NCBI GenBank assembly: GCA_945859605.1
Contig: OX243814.1
Location: 36,881,524-36,945,523 of the forward strand
DNA: 64,000 bases
Direction: 5' to 3'
Origin: Lumbricus rubellus
Lineage: Eukaryota; Annelida; Clitellata; Crassiclitellata; Lumbricidae
Shown piece after piece: positions 33,701-42,428 of the stretch. The notes under the pieces are model-generated. The model saw only the letters and a program-made list of their open reading frames with translations, was not told the DNA's origin and made no database searches. A program made the translations under genes and the position numbers. Positions within the stretch are counted from its first letter, which is position 1; each line of letters opens with the position of its first letter.

Positions 33701-35028
33701 GCTCTCCGACTTTGTGCTCTTGTAGTCACATTCGCTTGTAGCTCTCCTTGCAATATACTGATTGGTGGAACCTCTTTCAGTTCTGCAATTATCTCTGGAT
33801 GTAGCAGGAACTTTTCTGGATTTTCTTTACACAGTTCTGCTGAAATGCTGGCACACACTAAAGTTAAATATGGCGCGATATTTATTGTCCTGTCCTCTGT
33901 AGCTGTTCCTTCGTTACGACCGCTCATCCGCACTTCGATTTTCACCAACTTAGCTGGAATCGGCTCTCCAGCTACACATTGCAAATGAACTCTGCCGATT
34001 TCTTCTACTGTCGTTCCTTTCAGTAGTTCCTCGTTGATTACTGGTATCTCGGTCCCCGAGTCAATCAACGCCTCGACTTGCACAGGCTGCCCATCAGTCC
34101 CACGTATCTCCACATTTACATGCTGCAACGATATCTTCTTTATGCGTTGACACTCCTCTTTACTTTTTGTTTCTCGACAAATTTCTGCAATGGAAGTAGT
34201 CTTTATCGCTTCTTTCTGTATGGTGAACTGCGGCGTACACTTCATTACCGACTTCACTTCTGTTTCACGATCGTCCGATTCTTCAAACTGGTCTGGTGCA
34301 TTCATCACTTGTATCTGGTTTACTCGAAGATTTTCTGCACTTCTGCTAAAGTTCTTTCTCAGATTTGCCGCTCCTGGTGCTTGGCAATGTTTTATTAGGT
34401 GTTTGTCAGAATGACAGTTGTGGCAACGTTTCTTTATAAAACTTCTTTGCTCATTGTTCTCCCACTTGTTGTACGGCGTGTATGATGCATTACTTTCTGT
34501 TGGGCGTCCCAGCGGCGGAGTTCGATTGTAGGCTTGCCTGTCCCACGTTGACTCTTTCTTATCTTGCCAATACTGCTTTCCAGAATAATTATCTTTCTTT
34601 GCATCATTACTCTTGGCTTGGCTTCCGGTGTCTTTGCTATCCTTGTTCCACTTGGGTTGCTTTGGACTATTGTCCCATGCTTCAAATTTCGGTTTGTCTT
34701 GGAACATCACACCAATCCGATTGTTTACATGTATATCTGCGAGATCTGCAACATTACTAGCTTCCAAGCATTCTGTGCCCTCTTTTGCTAAGACAAACTG
34801 CAGTGGACCTGGTGGTAAACATTCTTTCAGCTTATCCGCCACTAACAAATCAAACAGCTTCTCGTAGTCTTTGTCCACTCGTCTACTTCGGACATAATAA
34901 TTCAACAGGTTCTTCAGCCTAGCCGTGAACATCGTATACGTTTCTTCGGCTGTCTTCTTGGCATCTGCAAACCTTGACCTGTACTCACGAGCTGTTAACT
35001 TGAATTCCTTCAACAAGTGCTCTTTCAC
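30721..35028 (-). CDS. Protease-integrase-RT-RNase H polyprotein (GMR1-like)
   Basis: 1435 open codons. Order: second half of a gag domain (1-110); CCHC zinc knuckle CHNCHSDKHLIKHC (202-215); retropepsin LIDSGT (DSG 323-325); acidic linker (about 440-530); integrase HHCC (His588, His595, Cys625, Cys628) and DDE (Asp658, Asp718, Glu754, with 35 residues between the last two); GPY/F-like region ISRWHGPCTV (about 890); RT with DCRSAYW (Asp1108) and YVDD (1169-1172); RNase H (Asp1320, Glu1362, Asp1387). All catalytic residues looked for are present. The true N-terminus is in the preceding ORF; a 10-bp duplication separates them, so the gag-pol protein as such is broken. Confidence 0.93.
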   Translation of the reverse strand: MKEHLLKEFKLTAREYRSRFADAKKTAEETYTMFTARLKNLLNYYVRSRRVDKDYEKLFDLLVADKLKECLPPGPLQFVLAKEGTECLEASNVADLADIHVNNRIGVMFQDKPKFEAWDNSPKQPKWNKDSKDTGSQAKSNDAKKDNYSGKQYWQDKKESTWDRQAYNRTPPLGRPTESNASYTPYNKWENNEQRSFIKKRCHNCHSDKHLIKHCQAPGAANLRKNFSRSAENLRVNQIQVMNAPDQFEESDDRETEVKSVMKCTPQFTIQKEAIKTTSIAEICRETKSKEECQRIKKISLQHVNVEIRGTDGQPVQVEALIDSGTEIPVINEELLKGTTVEEIGRVHLQCVAGEPIPAKLVKIEVRMSGRNEGTATEDRTINIAPYLTLVCASISAELCKENPEKFLLHPEIIAELKEVPPISILQGELQANVTTRAQSRRAEVEDGEDETINESSQEDDTESEDELSIQDDERTTSENNETEEEMAACERNDSEDSGSDAELETSMRDLFTENSNDERQLEDAKKFEEQQRNDESLKSWWRIAEDQGSEFSVVNGLLYKKHQMLDQLVYQLVLPKERRIQVMELAHESVFGGHLGEEKTRERIKLSFVWPKMRRDVVKFCKSCEKCQLKARSLVMDRVPITPIPREDVPFRRMTMDVVGPIEPKSAAGHKYCLCIVDSCTRWPTIFLLKSLTAKAVCEALMKLFIDVGVPSVITSDRGTNFTASLTREFLKLMGCCPRFDSPGHPEAAGLVERWNQTFKKMVHHVIVENPRQWHKIIPFTVWALREVPNATTGVAPYLLVYGKMPRGPLTILKESWTKEINLPPNIGVQPAKYLKNLRADMEKALIFAENCAEEKQKQYASQYNKRAKDKEFEPGENVIVLYPTSTNKLISRWHGPCTVLQRRSKYSYLVDMNENGRRIVHANKMRKFIARTLSCGLIVEEDDEFGSVVELPLKEDHAETTQKSLQLDYEQIGHLTSEQQKQLLDVLNRYADRFSDKPGLCTLVEHEVVLRPDFREKEFTAYRIPLIYRAEVDKQIQEMLKANIIQPSSSRMASPLVIVKKKDGSLRLACDYRYVNSYTENCRYPMPIVNDVLSKVGKSKFISVLDCRSAYWTCPVKKSDQWKTAFVTHSGLYEFTRVPFGMINSGRTFVKAINMILQPINAFTEPYVDDIAVHSDDWNIHLKHLELFLKQIRLHNVTLNLKKCVFGKSEVKFIGHLIGSGKKMMNPDRIDSLINLKNPETKKQVKQMLGFFGFYRQFICNFAEIAKPLTDLTSKQTPENIIWTEDHQKSFDSLKEIVLSNVILYMFEVGKPFNLYCDSSDFAVGAVLSQVDDEGIERPVSFISQKLTDTQRRWATIEKEAYAIIWALNKLKEIIIGSKINVFTDHNPLVYLTESMSKSAKLVRWSLSLQNFDILLNYKKGKLNVVADCLSRL

Positions 35029-35037
35029 TGCATCGTA

Positions 35038-35057
35038 TTTATCTAAATTTATCTAAA
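35038..35057 (-). other. 10-bp tandem duplication breaking gag-pol
   Basis: TTTATCTAAA occurs twice in direct succession (35038-35047, 35048-35057). The two flanking open frames differ by exactly the shift a 10-bp insertion causes, and the gag domain is split at this point. It is either a recent inactivating slippage or, less likely, an expression-control site. Confidence 0.85.
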
Positions 35058-36262
35058 TTCTCAAATGATAATCGATTCAATACCGTTCGCGCTCTCGGGG
35101 TCATCAATGGCAACAACAATTTCACCCAATATTGCTTTTCCACAGCGAAGCTATTGAATGCATTTTCAACTGTTTCAAAATATAATGGCACTTCCATCAT
35201 ATCATACGGCATCTTCGGTAACACATGCTTCATTGCGTCACCTATCTTCTTAATCTTGGACACCATTGTCTCACTTTCTTTGAGCCTAATCTGTTCTGAT
35301 ACTTCTCGGCTCTTACGATCATCTTCGTCTCTCTTCTTCAGTCGATCTTGATCTTCGATTCTCCGCAGTTCTTCTTGTTCTATCTTCTGCTGCAACAGTT
35401 CTAACTGCTTTCTGCGTTCTTCTTTTTCAATGGCCATTTCTTTAAGTTGAGCCTCCTTGATAGCAAGTTTCTTTTGTTCTAACTGCATCTGCTCTTCTCT
35501 TTCTCTTTCTGCTTTTTCCAAATTGTCTTTTCCAGCTTGAAATTCTTCCTGACGAATTTCTTCTGCTCTCTCCAGTTCTTGTAAACGCATCTTTTCCTTT
35601 TCTTCCTCACGAGCCTTTTTGTCTTCGATCTGCTGTTTTCGTATTTCTTCATCGCTTTTTCTTGCTTTTTCGTATTCTATCATTAACTCCATCCTTCGTC
35701 GTTCTGCTTCGTCACGATCTAATTTCATTTGTTCTAACTGAAGCTGGAACTGCTGCTTCTGCATATCTATCTCTTGCTGTCTCATCCTTTCTGCTTTTTC
35801 TATCTCTTGTTGTCGCAGTTCTTTCTCTTCTTGCTTACGTTCTTTCTCTTCTTGGCACCGTCGCTCTTCTTTCTCCTTCTCTTCTTGGCGACGTTCTTTC
35901 TCTTTCTGTCTGCGCTGCTCTTCTTTCTCTTTTTCTTCTTGTTTACGCTCTTTCTCCTCTTGTCTGCGCTGCTCTTCTTTCTGCTTCTCTTCTTGTCTAC
36001 TCATCATCATGAATTGTAGCAACGCCTCTATAGACATCGGTGCCTCAGGCTTCTCCACTGGCTTCTCCGCAACGCCTCCGACAGCACCTTCTTCTTCTTC
36101 TTCTTTCTTAGCCCAAACCTCGGCTAAATTTCTCATCAATTCTTCCCTAGACATCTGTTCGACTTCTTCTGCGTCTAGATCTGCTTCAATTAGCAGTTTT
36201 ATCAGTCTATCAGTAGACATTTTCTTAATATTTGCTTGCTTTTTCTCCGTAAGTTTCTCCAT
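35039..36262 (-). CDS. Gag-like ORF with long charged coiled coil
   Basis: 407 codons. The N-terminus is followed by a very long Glu/Lys/Arg/Gln helix (about 85-330) made of repeats like KEEQRRQEEKERKQ, predicted coiled coil. Then comes LPKMPYDMMEVPLYFETVEN, the first half of a SCAN/gag-type capsid helix bundle, cut off by a stop at the duplication. Its second half begins the next ORF. A gag coiled coil this long is unusual. Confidence 0.85.
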   Translation of the reverse strand: MEKLTEKKQANIKKMSTDRLIKLLIEADLDAEEVEQMSREELMRNLAEVWAKKEEEEEGAVGGVAEKPVEKPEAPMSIEALLQFMMMSRQEEKQKEEQRRQEEKERKQEEKEKEEQRRQKEKERRQEEKEKEERRCQEEKERKQEEKELRQQEIEKAERMRQQEIDMQKQQFQLQLEQMKLDRDEAERRRMELMIEYEKARKSDEEIRKQQIEDKKAREEEKEKMRLQELERAEEIRQEEFQAGKDNLEKAEREREEQMQLEQKKLAIKEAQLKEMAIEKEERRKQLELLQQKIEQEELRRIEDQDRLKKRDEDDRKSREVSEQIRLKESETMVSKIKKIGDAMKHVLPKMPYDMMEVPLYFETVENAFNSFAVEKQYWVKLLLPLMTPRARTVLNRLSFENLDKFR

Positions 36263-36603
36263 CTTACTTCTTTACTTTACAGATGCTCGATAAATTAGTA
36301 GACTACTCTTCAAATGTTTGCAATTGACTGACTTCAATTCTTTATGCACACTTCAATAGACAAGCAAGTTTTTCTACCTTGTAGTCGTTGTGTTGTCGTT
36401 TCTCACTGTCGTACGGATGCTCGATGTATCGTTGCTTCTCCCGTGTGCTCGGCTCCTCGATAAATTCACAGCGTCCGTTTCTCCACAACGTCTGTTGATT
36501 GAATAGAATCCCTCCGTTCGTAACTTGGCACGTAGACCCACCGTTCGTAACTACGATCGTTCTCCTGCAACTTGGATCGTTATCCCACCGCAACGACACC
36601 AAA

Positions 36604-37115
36604 TGTGATAACCTCCTTGTGATCACCTCCTCCTATCAGTCTCTTCGGAAGCTTCTTCGTATAAGTTCGTGGTAGCGTAGGCCTATCCCTAGATAACTGT
36701 TTCATTAGCTAAATGGCTAGGTTAAAGAATCTACAGTCTTTCACTGTTTTGTTAACCAACAACGACGACGTGTTTAACTCTTCTTATTATACTCCAAAAT
36801 CCGATATAAAGTAAAACGATCAGCAACAACACAACAATGACTACACTTGCGTTATCATAATAACTACACGACTACTATCTTCATCAGTCTACTCTATCGC
36901 AACTCAACAACAACTCTTACAGCCTATCTCAACGGCTCTCAACACGCAACTCTCCTTCTTCACTTCCACTCCCTTCTTGTACAATTAACGTACGCTCGTC
37001 TAGACGTCACGTGCTGTCCAGACAATCACCTGTGCAGACGCCGCGCGGCAATTTGCACCTGGCCTACTTACGTCGCTGTACGACAATCGGCGTGCACTGA
37101 TTAAATTAGCTGACA
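36604..37115 (-). repeat. 5' LTR of GMR1-like element
   Basis: 512 bp. Starts TGTGATAACC next to the primer-binding region and ends GCTGACA followed by the GCGCC duplication. Confidence 0.88.
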
Positions 37116-37316
37116 GCGCCCATTCAAGCTGGCTACTCAGAGGCGCTCCCGACTACAGAGCGGACACTGCATGGGAGTTTCACGCCGAAGCGCTGAGCAA
37201 CTGCTATAGGAACGATTTGCCTAAAGTTCCTACGCGTCGAATCGAGGTGGATTCGAACCTGCAATTACTCTCCGGCTGCAAGGCGACGAACATACCCCCT
37301 ACACCACATCGCCCCA
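37116..37316 (-). mobile_element. tRNA-SINE copy 3, head part
   Basis: GCGCCCATTCAAGCTGGC, TACTCAGAGGCGCTCCCGAC, the body with ACGCCGAAGCGCTGAGCAAC, the B box (plus GATTCGAACC at 37250-37259), and CTACACCACATCGCCCC as head end. Continuation of 30052-30083. Confidence 0.8.
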
Positions 37317-38052
37317 CATTTACAAGCCTCGCAAGAACATCACCAAGTATCCAGCCACTGTCATTTACTTTAAATAAACCAGCACCAATGAAACAAAAGT
37401 AGAAATTAGGTTAGATTAGAAGAAACAAGAGCACGTGAGAGAAGATTGATACTGTAGAGATTTTGCACTGTGTGGGTGTCTGTATGTGTGTCTGCCCTGC
37501 TCTGTATCTCTGCCTGTACCTATACCTTCAGCCTATCTACATCTTCAGCACATCTACATCTTCAGCACATCTACATCTTCAGCACATCTACATCTTCAGC
37601 ACATCTACATCTTCAGCACATCTACATCTTCAGCACATCTACATCTTCAGCACATCTACTTGCTCAGCATACCTAGCCTATAGCCTACTTCTACATCTTC
37701 AGCGCATCTAGCCTACGCCGCCTACAGCCCACATCTACATCTTCAGCACATCTACATCTTCAGCACATCTACATCTTCAGCACATCTACATCTTCAGCAC
37801 ATCTACATCTTCAGCACATCTACATCTTCAGCACATCTACTTGCTCAGCATACCTAGCCTATAGCCTACTTCTACATCTTCAGCGCATCTAGCCTACGCC
37901 GCCTATAGCCCACATCTACATCTTCAGCGCATCTAGCCTACGCCGCCTACAGCCCACATCTACATCTTCAGCACATCTACATCTTCAGCACATCTACATC
38001 TTCAGCACATCTACATCTTCAGCACATCTACATCTTCAGCACACATACCGGG

Positions 38053-38060
38053 TATATAAG
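38053..38060 (+). promoter_or_regulatory. LTR TATA box
   Basis: TATATAAG just after the 17-mer array and before the unique R/U5 sequence. The expected start of the element's transcript is about 30 nt downstream. Confidence 0.6.
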
Positions 38061-38473
38061 TCCGCTCGTACGCTTGCTCGGGGCAGACGAATGGCCTGGT
38101 GAAGAACGCCTAAACCGCGTAGTAGTCAGGCTAAATGATCTGGCTTGACGGACGGTAAAACGTTCGTTGAGTGATACTGTTGTAGAGGGGGTAAATCCTG
38201 ATCTGTGCCTCGAGAAGAACATCGGCCTCTTCAGGTATCCCTCTACAGGACTGGGGTTCGGTGCCTGACTACCGTAACCTAGCTGACGGACAAAACTGCT
38301 ACGACGCTCGGACTCTTGCGCTGCAGTAGTCGCTGCTACTGACATTCCGATCTGTTGTTGCTGTCTGACATTTCACTTTCTGCTGCAACTGACTTTCCGA
38401 ATCTGGGCGCTATATCAATTGCTGTTCTCTGATCGTGGCGCTACATAAATCGTGCTGTGAAAACTGTGATTCT

Positions 38474-38516
38474 TCAATAAACTGTGATTCTTCAATAAAC
38501 TGTGATTCTTCAATAA
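38474..38516 (+). terminator. Triple polyadenylation signal in LTR
   Basis: Three direct repeats of about 19 bp, each with GATTCTTCAATAAA. Duplicated AATAAA signals in the R region would strengthen 3'-end formation. Confidence 0.6.
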
Positions 38517-38756
38517 AACGGTTCAAGCCTAGTCGGCTAATCTTTAGTCTACCGCTAAAGTGGACTCCGCGGACTGCAAGGGTACCTGACGACAGGGGTT
38601 GGTACTGGTCATCCTGGGTCTTCGCCCAGCCCCCGTTCTCCACAAACTGGTCCCCGGAAGTGGGGTGATCTGAAAAATTCGGGGGACTGCTTCAAACTGC
38701 TTCCAGAATTCGCAGCACTTCTACGACCCCGGTGAAATTTCGACAGAACAGCAGCA

Positions 38757-41700
38757 ATGTGGAACTCAGTGTTTGGTGGAACGGACGGAAATGCTGCTGA
38801 CTTCCCAACGACTTCTTCACCCGCCGCTGGACGAGGAAGGGACGTTTTGGTCGACTACGAAGTCGAGTCCAGCCGTTTCCTCGAGAAAATCGACTTCGAC
38901 GATGCGCCGAAGAAGGATCGCAAAGCTATGCTGATTGCGGAAAGAGACGTTAGCGGGTTGGAGTCGAAAGTCATGGAGAATGTCAGTCGCATAGTCGGTG
39001 AAAAGAGGAATTTTGTGAAGCCCGGAAAATTCGATGGAACCGGATCCCTCGAATCGTTCTTGGCACAATTCGACGTGTGCGCAAGACACAACCGATGGAC
39101 TGCAGCCGACAAAGTCGACTTCCTCCGTTGTTCCTTGGAGAAGGCAGCAACGCAGCTGTTATGGGATTTCGGGGCCCGGACGGACGTCACGTACGAACAA
39201 CTCGTCGAGAGACTGCGTCAACGCTACGGGTCGGAGGGTCAAGCCGAGACCTTCCGAGCGCAACTCTATTATCGCCGACAGAGAGCCGATGAGACTCTTG
39301 GTGATCTGCTTCACGACATCCGGAGACTCGTCGTCCTTGCTTACCCGGTGCCGTCCAGCGAAACGACCGAAATCCTTGCGAAGGACGCCTTCCTCGAAGC
39401 GATCCGCGACCGGGAATTGTCTCTAAAGGTGAGAGAACGTGAACCTAAGACCATCGACGAGGCGTATCGAACGGCTCTACGCCTCGCCGCGTATCAGCAA
39501 ACGGCGGACTTGGACGATCGTCGGAGACCTGCCAATCGAGTGCGAGGGTCTCAGGAAGTCGACGCCGGTGGACAGCTCCAGTCTCAATTGGACAGCTTCT
39601 TCGCGGCGCAGCGTAAGTGGCAACAGGACATGGAAGGAAGAATCTGCCGACAGCTGGACGAGATTCGAGGCTCGTATCGCACGAGTTTCAACGCCGAACC
39701 GGCTGTTCCACGGACGGTTCCATCTACCGTTCCTACTCCTCCTCCTCCTTCGCAAGGGAACGCACCAGGTAGTCCCGGGCGCGGGATAACCTGCTTCAAC
39801 TGTGGACGGGTCGGTCACGTGGCTCGCCGGTGCCGCCAGCGCCAGCAGTTCTTCAACCGCCGTGACGACGCAGCCACCTCGGACCCACCGACGTCCGAGC
39901 AGAATGGAACAACCGTTATCAACCACACGACGAGAGACAGAGCAACGGGCGTAACGAACAACGCGATCTACATCCGTGGAACGATCAACGGACAGCAAAG
40001 AACATGCCTAGTGGACACTGGGTCGGAGGTAAGCCTGGTTCCCTCTGCTGATGTTGATGGTCTGCCGCTTCAGCCTAGTAACCGCATTCTTTTGGCTGCT
40101 AATGGAACACAGATTAGAGTCTTGGGTCAGATTGATGTTCCGATTAAGATTTCCAGAGGGTTCTCTATTGATACGGGCTTTCTTGTCTCTGACCAGATAG
40201 GCGAACCAATGCTTGGGATGGACTGGTTGAGGCAGCATCGTTGTCGCTTGGGTTTTGGTCAGGGCGCACTCTTCATTGGTCGGCGCCGCATTCCTCTGGT
40301 TAAGGGTAATGGCTCGCTTTGGTGTCGCAGGGTGATGGTTGCGGAGGAGACTACAATTCTTCCTCGATCCCAGAGCGATGTTTCTTGTAAGACGCAATAT
40401 CGGGATTTGACAACCTCTGCCCAGGCGTGGATGACCGAGTCCAAGGAGATTCAGCCTGGTCTGCATGTGGCAAGAGTTGTGCTGGGCGATAATATTGATA
40501 AGGCGTGCATTAGAGTTGTAAACTTGAATGAATATCCTGCTATGTTGTCTGTCGATCAAATGTTGGGTGACTTACATCCTGTGGAGGTCGAGGTAAGGAA
40601 GGAAAAGGAAAAACAGACGAATTCCCCTAATAAAACTCATTTGGTCGAAAAGTTGATGGAGGAGATTTCTGAAGATGTCTCGGCAGAAACAAAGGAGAGA
40701 CTGAAGGAGTTGTTGGTCAAGTATGGAGGAATTTTTTCGACCACGGACCATGACCTAGGGAGGACCACGATCTCTCAGCACAGGATTGACACCGGAGACT
40801 CTCGTCCTGTGAGACAACCCTTGAGGAGGCAGCCGCTTCCGTATCAGGCCGCCATTGATGCAGAACTGGATCAAATGTTGTCGACTGGTGTTGTGGAACC
40901 TGCTCTTGGCGAATGTTCTGCGAATGTGGTGCTCGCCAAGGAGATAGATAGATCTTTACGGTCTCGTAATGGTTACGGCAAACCCATTAGGCCTAATCCG
41001 ATAGGGAAGGATTCCTATCCTTTTCCTAGAACCGATGCCTTCGTTGATGCCCTTTCTCATGCTGGGTGGCTTAGAACTCTTGACTTGCGATATGGATGTC
41101 TCCAGAGAACGATTGGTCTCGCTCATGAGAATAGGAACGGTCTGTCTACCTGTAGGCTGATTTTGAATCGTGGACTTGTGCTCTTTGACCCGGGAGGATA
41201 TCGATCTGATTTTGTACGACTGATTCGAGAGGGACCCGCTGGTCTGTTTTACGTGGCTGAACTGTCCGAAAGATTTGAGAAGGCTCATAGCCTTAAAAGG
41301 AACGCTGAGAGGCGCAAGCACAGCTACGACTTGCGAGTACGGCCGGCAAGATTCGAAGAAGGCGATTGGGTTTACTACTTCAGTCCACGGAAGTTTGTGG
41401 GTCGTAGCCCAAAATTCCAGCGTAATTTCACGGGTCCCTACATGATACAGAGAGCGTGCGGTCCGGTCAACTACCTCCTCCAAAGGTCGCCGAAGGCTAA
41501 GCCCTTCGTGTCTCACGTTGACAAACTCCGTCACTGCTATGGGCGGACAAAGGGACAGTGGCGTGAGCCGGCTACCAGGATGACCGATGAACCAGCTATC
41601 GAGGCAGCAGACAAAGCCACAGCTCCTCCAAGCCGTCGGCCACGTCACCGTTGGAAGCGTTCACCTACAACGGAATCGCCTGCCACACCCGCCGAAGCTA

Positions 41701-41858
41701 ACGGCGGCACGACAGCTTTTGCCGTCGATCGGCCACAAGACAGGACGCTGGATAAGAAGGCGCGAGGAAGAGATGTCTACGAGGGAGACCCGGACGGAAC
41801 TACGACCGGTTCAAGCCGACCTCGTCGCAACCCTCGCCGACCAGTCCGTTTTCAGTAA
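38757..41858 (+). CDS. Gag-protease polyprotein with deleted RT/integrase
   Basis: 1033 open codons from ATG to TAA. Gag capsid-like domain (about 85-250, with FDGTGSLESFLAQFD and LRQRYG), zinc knuckle CFNCGRVGHVARRC (346-359), retropepsin LVDTGSEVSL (DTG 420-422) and GMDWL. It then has only the N-terminal RT edge (SANVVLAKE, KDSYPFPRTDAFVDAL, TLDLRYGC, about 745-810). The YxDD palm, RNase H and the integrase core are missing. It resumes at the integrase C-terminal region (VRPARFEEGDWVYYFSPRK to NFTGPYMIQR, about 885-940) and a basic tail. The frame stays open across the deletion. It probably depends on a full-length partner for RT and integrase. Confidence 0.9.
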   Translation: MWNSVFGGTDGNAADFPTTSSPAAGRGRDVLVDYEVESSRFLEKIDFDDAPKKDRKAMLIAERDVSGLESKVMENVSRIVGEKRNFVKPGKFDGTGSLESFLAQFDVCARHNRWTAADKVDFLRCSLEKAATQLLWDFGARTDVTYEQLVERLRQRYGSEGQAETFRAQLYYRRQRADETLGDLLHDIRRLVVLAYPVPSSETTEILAKDAFLEAIRDRELSLKVREREPKTIDEAYRTALRLAAYQQTADLDDRRRPANRVRGSQEVDAGGQLQSQLDSFFAAQRKWQQDMEGRICRQLDEIRGSYRTSFNAEPAVPRTVPSTVPTPPPPSQGNAPGSPGRGITCFNCGRVGHVARRCRQRQQFFNRRDDAATSDPPTSEQNGTTVINHTTRDRATGVTNNAIYIRGTINGQQRTCLVDTGSEVSLVPSADVDGLPLQPSNRILLAANGTQIRVLGQIDVPIKISRGFSIDTGFLVSDQIGEPMLGMDWLRQHRCRLGFGQGALFIGRRRIPLVKGNGSLWCRRVMVAEETTILPRSQSDVSCKTQYRDLTTSAQAWMTESKEIQPGLHVARVVLGDNIDKACIRVVNLNEYPAMLSVDQMLGDLHPVEVEVRKEKEKQTNSPNKTHLVEKLMEEISEDVSAETKERLKELLVKYGGIFSTTDHDLGRTTISQHRIDTGDSRPVRQPLRRQPLPYQAAIDAELDQMLSTGVVEPALGECSANVVLAKEIDRSLRSRNGYGKPIRPNPIGKDSYPFPRTDAFVDALSHAGWLRTLDLRYGCLQRTIGLAHENRNGLSTCRLILNRGLVLFDPGGYRSDFVRLIREGPAGLFYVAELSERFEKAHSLKRNAERRKHSYDLRVRPARFEEGDWVYYFSPRKFVGRSPKFQRNFTGPYMIQRACGPVNYLLQRSPKAKPFVSHVDKLRHCYGRTKGQWREPATRMTDEPAIEAADKATAPPSRRPRHRWKRSPTTESPATPAEANGGTTAFAVDRPQDRTLDKKARGRDVYEGDPDGTTTGSSRPRRNPRRPVRFQ

Positions 41859-41984
41859 GGAGTTTGAGGCGGACGGCGCAAGTCTCGTCGTCGGTGCGCA
41901 CAAGAATCCTTGTCGGCGCACGAGTCTGCGTCCGCAGGCGTCCCTCTTCGTCTGCGCGCAAGCTTCCTCCTCGTCAGCGCACGT

Positions 41985-42195
41985 TCCTCTGCATCGTCGG
42001 CGCCGTTCCTTCTTCGTGCGCGCAAGTCAGCGCGCAAGGTTCTTCTACGTGCGCGCAAGTCTGCGCGCAAGGTTCTTCTTCGTGCGCGCAGGTCTGCGCG
42101 CAAGGTTCTTCTTCGAGCGCGCAAGGTTCTTCCACGTGCGCGCAAGTCAGCGCGCAAGGTTCTTCTACGGGCGCGCAAGTCAGCGCGTTTGGGTC
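41985..42195 (+). repeat. GC-rich tandem repeat GCGCGCAAGGTTCTTC
   Basis: Seven to eight imperfect copies of GTGCGCGCAAGTCAGCGCGC plus AAGGTTCTTC. ORFs of Ala-Arg-Lys or Cys-Ala repeat type here are artefacts, although the stretch is open in several frames. Confidence 0.85.
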
Positions 42196-42218
42196 CCCCG
42201 TGAGCACTTCTGGCCTGC

Positions 42219-42328
42219 GCACATCTACATCTTCAGCACATCTACATCTTCAGCACATCTACATCTTCAGCACATCTACATCTTCAGCACATCTACATCT
42301 TCAGCGCATCTACATCTTCAGCGCATCT
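42219..42328 (+). repeat. Internal copy of the LTR 17-mer array
   Basis: Six units of CACATCTACATCTTCAG, identical to the LTR minisatellite, lying inside the element between the polyprotein and the zinc-finger ORF. Confidence 0.93.
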
Positions 42329-42428
42329 AGTCTACCCCGCCTACGGCCTACGACCATAGCCCCGCCTACTAGGACGCTGCATCCTCGGCGCAGTCAGTGC
42401 TGCCCTCATTCGCAGCTAGTTCCTGGAA

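Larger units (their letters stand above)
30084..37115 (-). mobile_element. Ty3/gypsy-type LTR retrotransposon, GMR1-like domain order
   Basis: 7032 bp, TG...CA ends, 5-bp target duplication GCGCC (30079-30083 and 37116-37120). Minus-strand order: 5' LTR (36604-37115), primer-binding region just inside it (minus TTTGGTGTCG), gag ORF, second ORF with zinc knuckle, protease, integrase, then RT and RNase H, polypurine tract (minus of 30606-30624), 3' LTR. Integrase upstream of RT is the Copia-like order, known among gypsy-type elements from the GMR1 group. The LTRs are otherwise nearly identical, so the insertion is young, but the ORF is broken (see 35038-35057). Confidence 0.92.
37453..38644 (+). 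repeat. 5' LTR with 17-bp minisatellite
   Basis: Nearly half the LTR is arrays of the 17-mer CACATCTACATCTTCAG (37527-38045), alternating with GCGCATCTAGCCTACGCCGC. A TATA box TATATAAG at 38053-38060 follows, then the R/U5 part with three tandem AATAAA signals (38474-38516). Confidence 0.93.

Noticed and set aside
33491..33988. 165-codon Ser-rich plus-strand ORF, and similar ones at 35662-36019
   Set aside because: Antisense shadows of the polyprotein and the coiled-coil gag.
38028..38643. Minus-strand ORFs of 105 and 77 codons, repeated at 44746-45361
   Set aside because: They lie in the LTRs and are duplicated only because the LTRs are; no domain.
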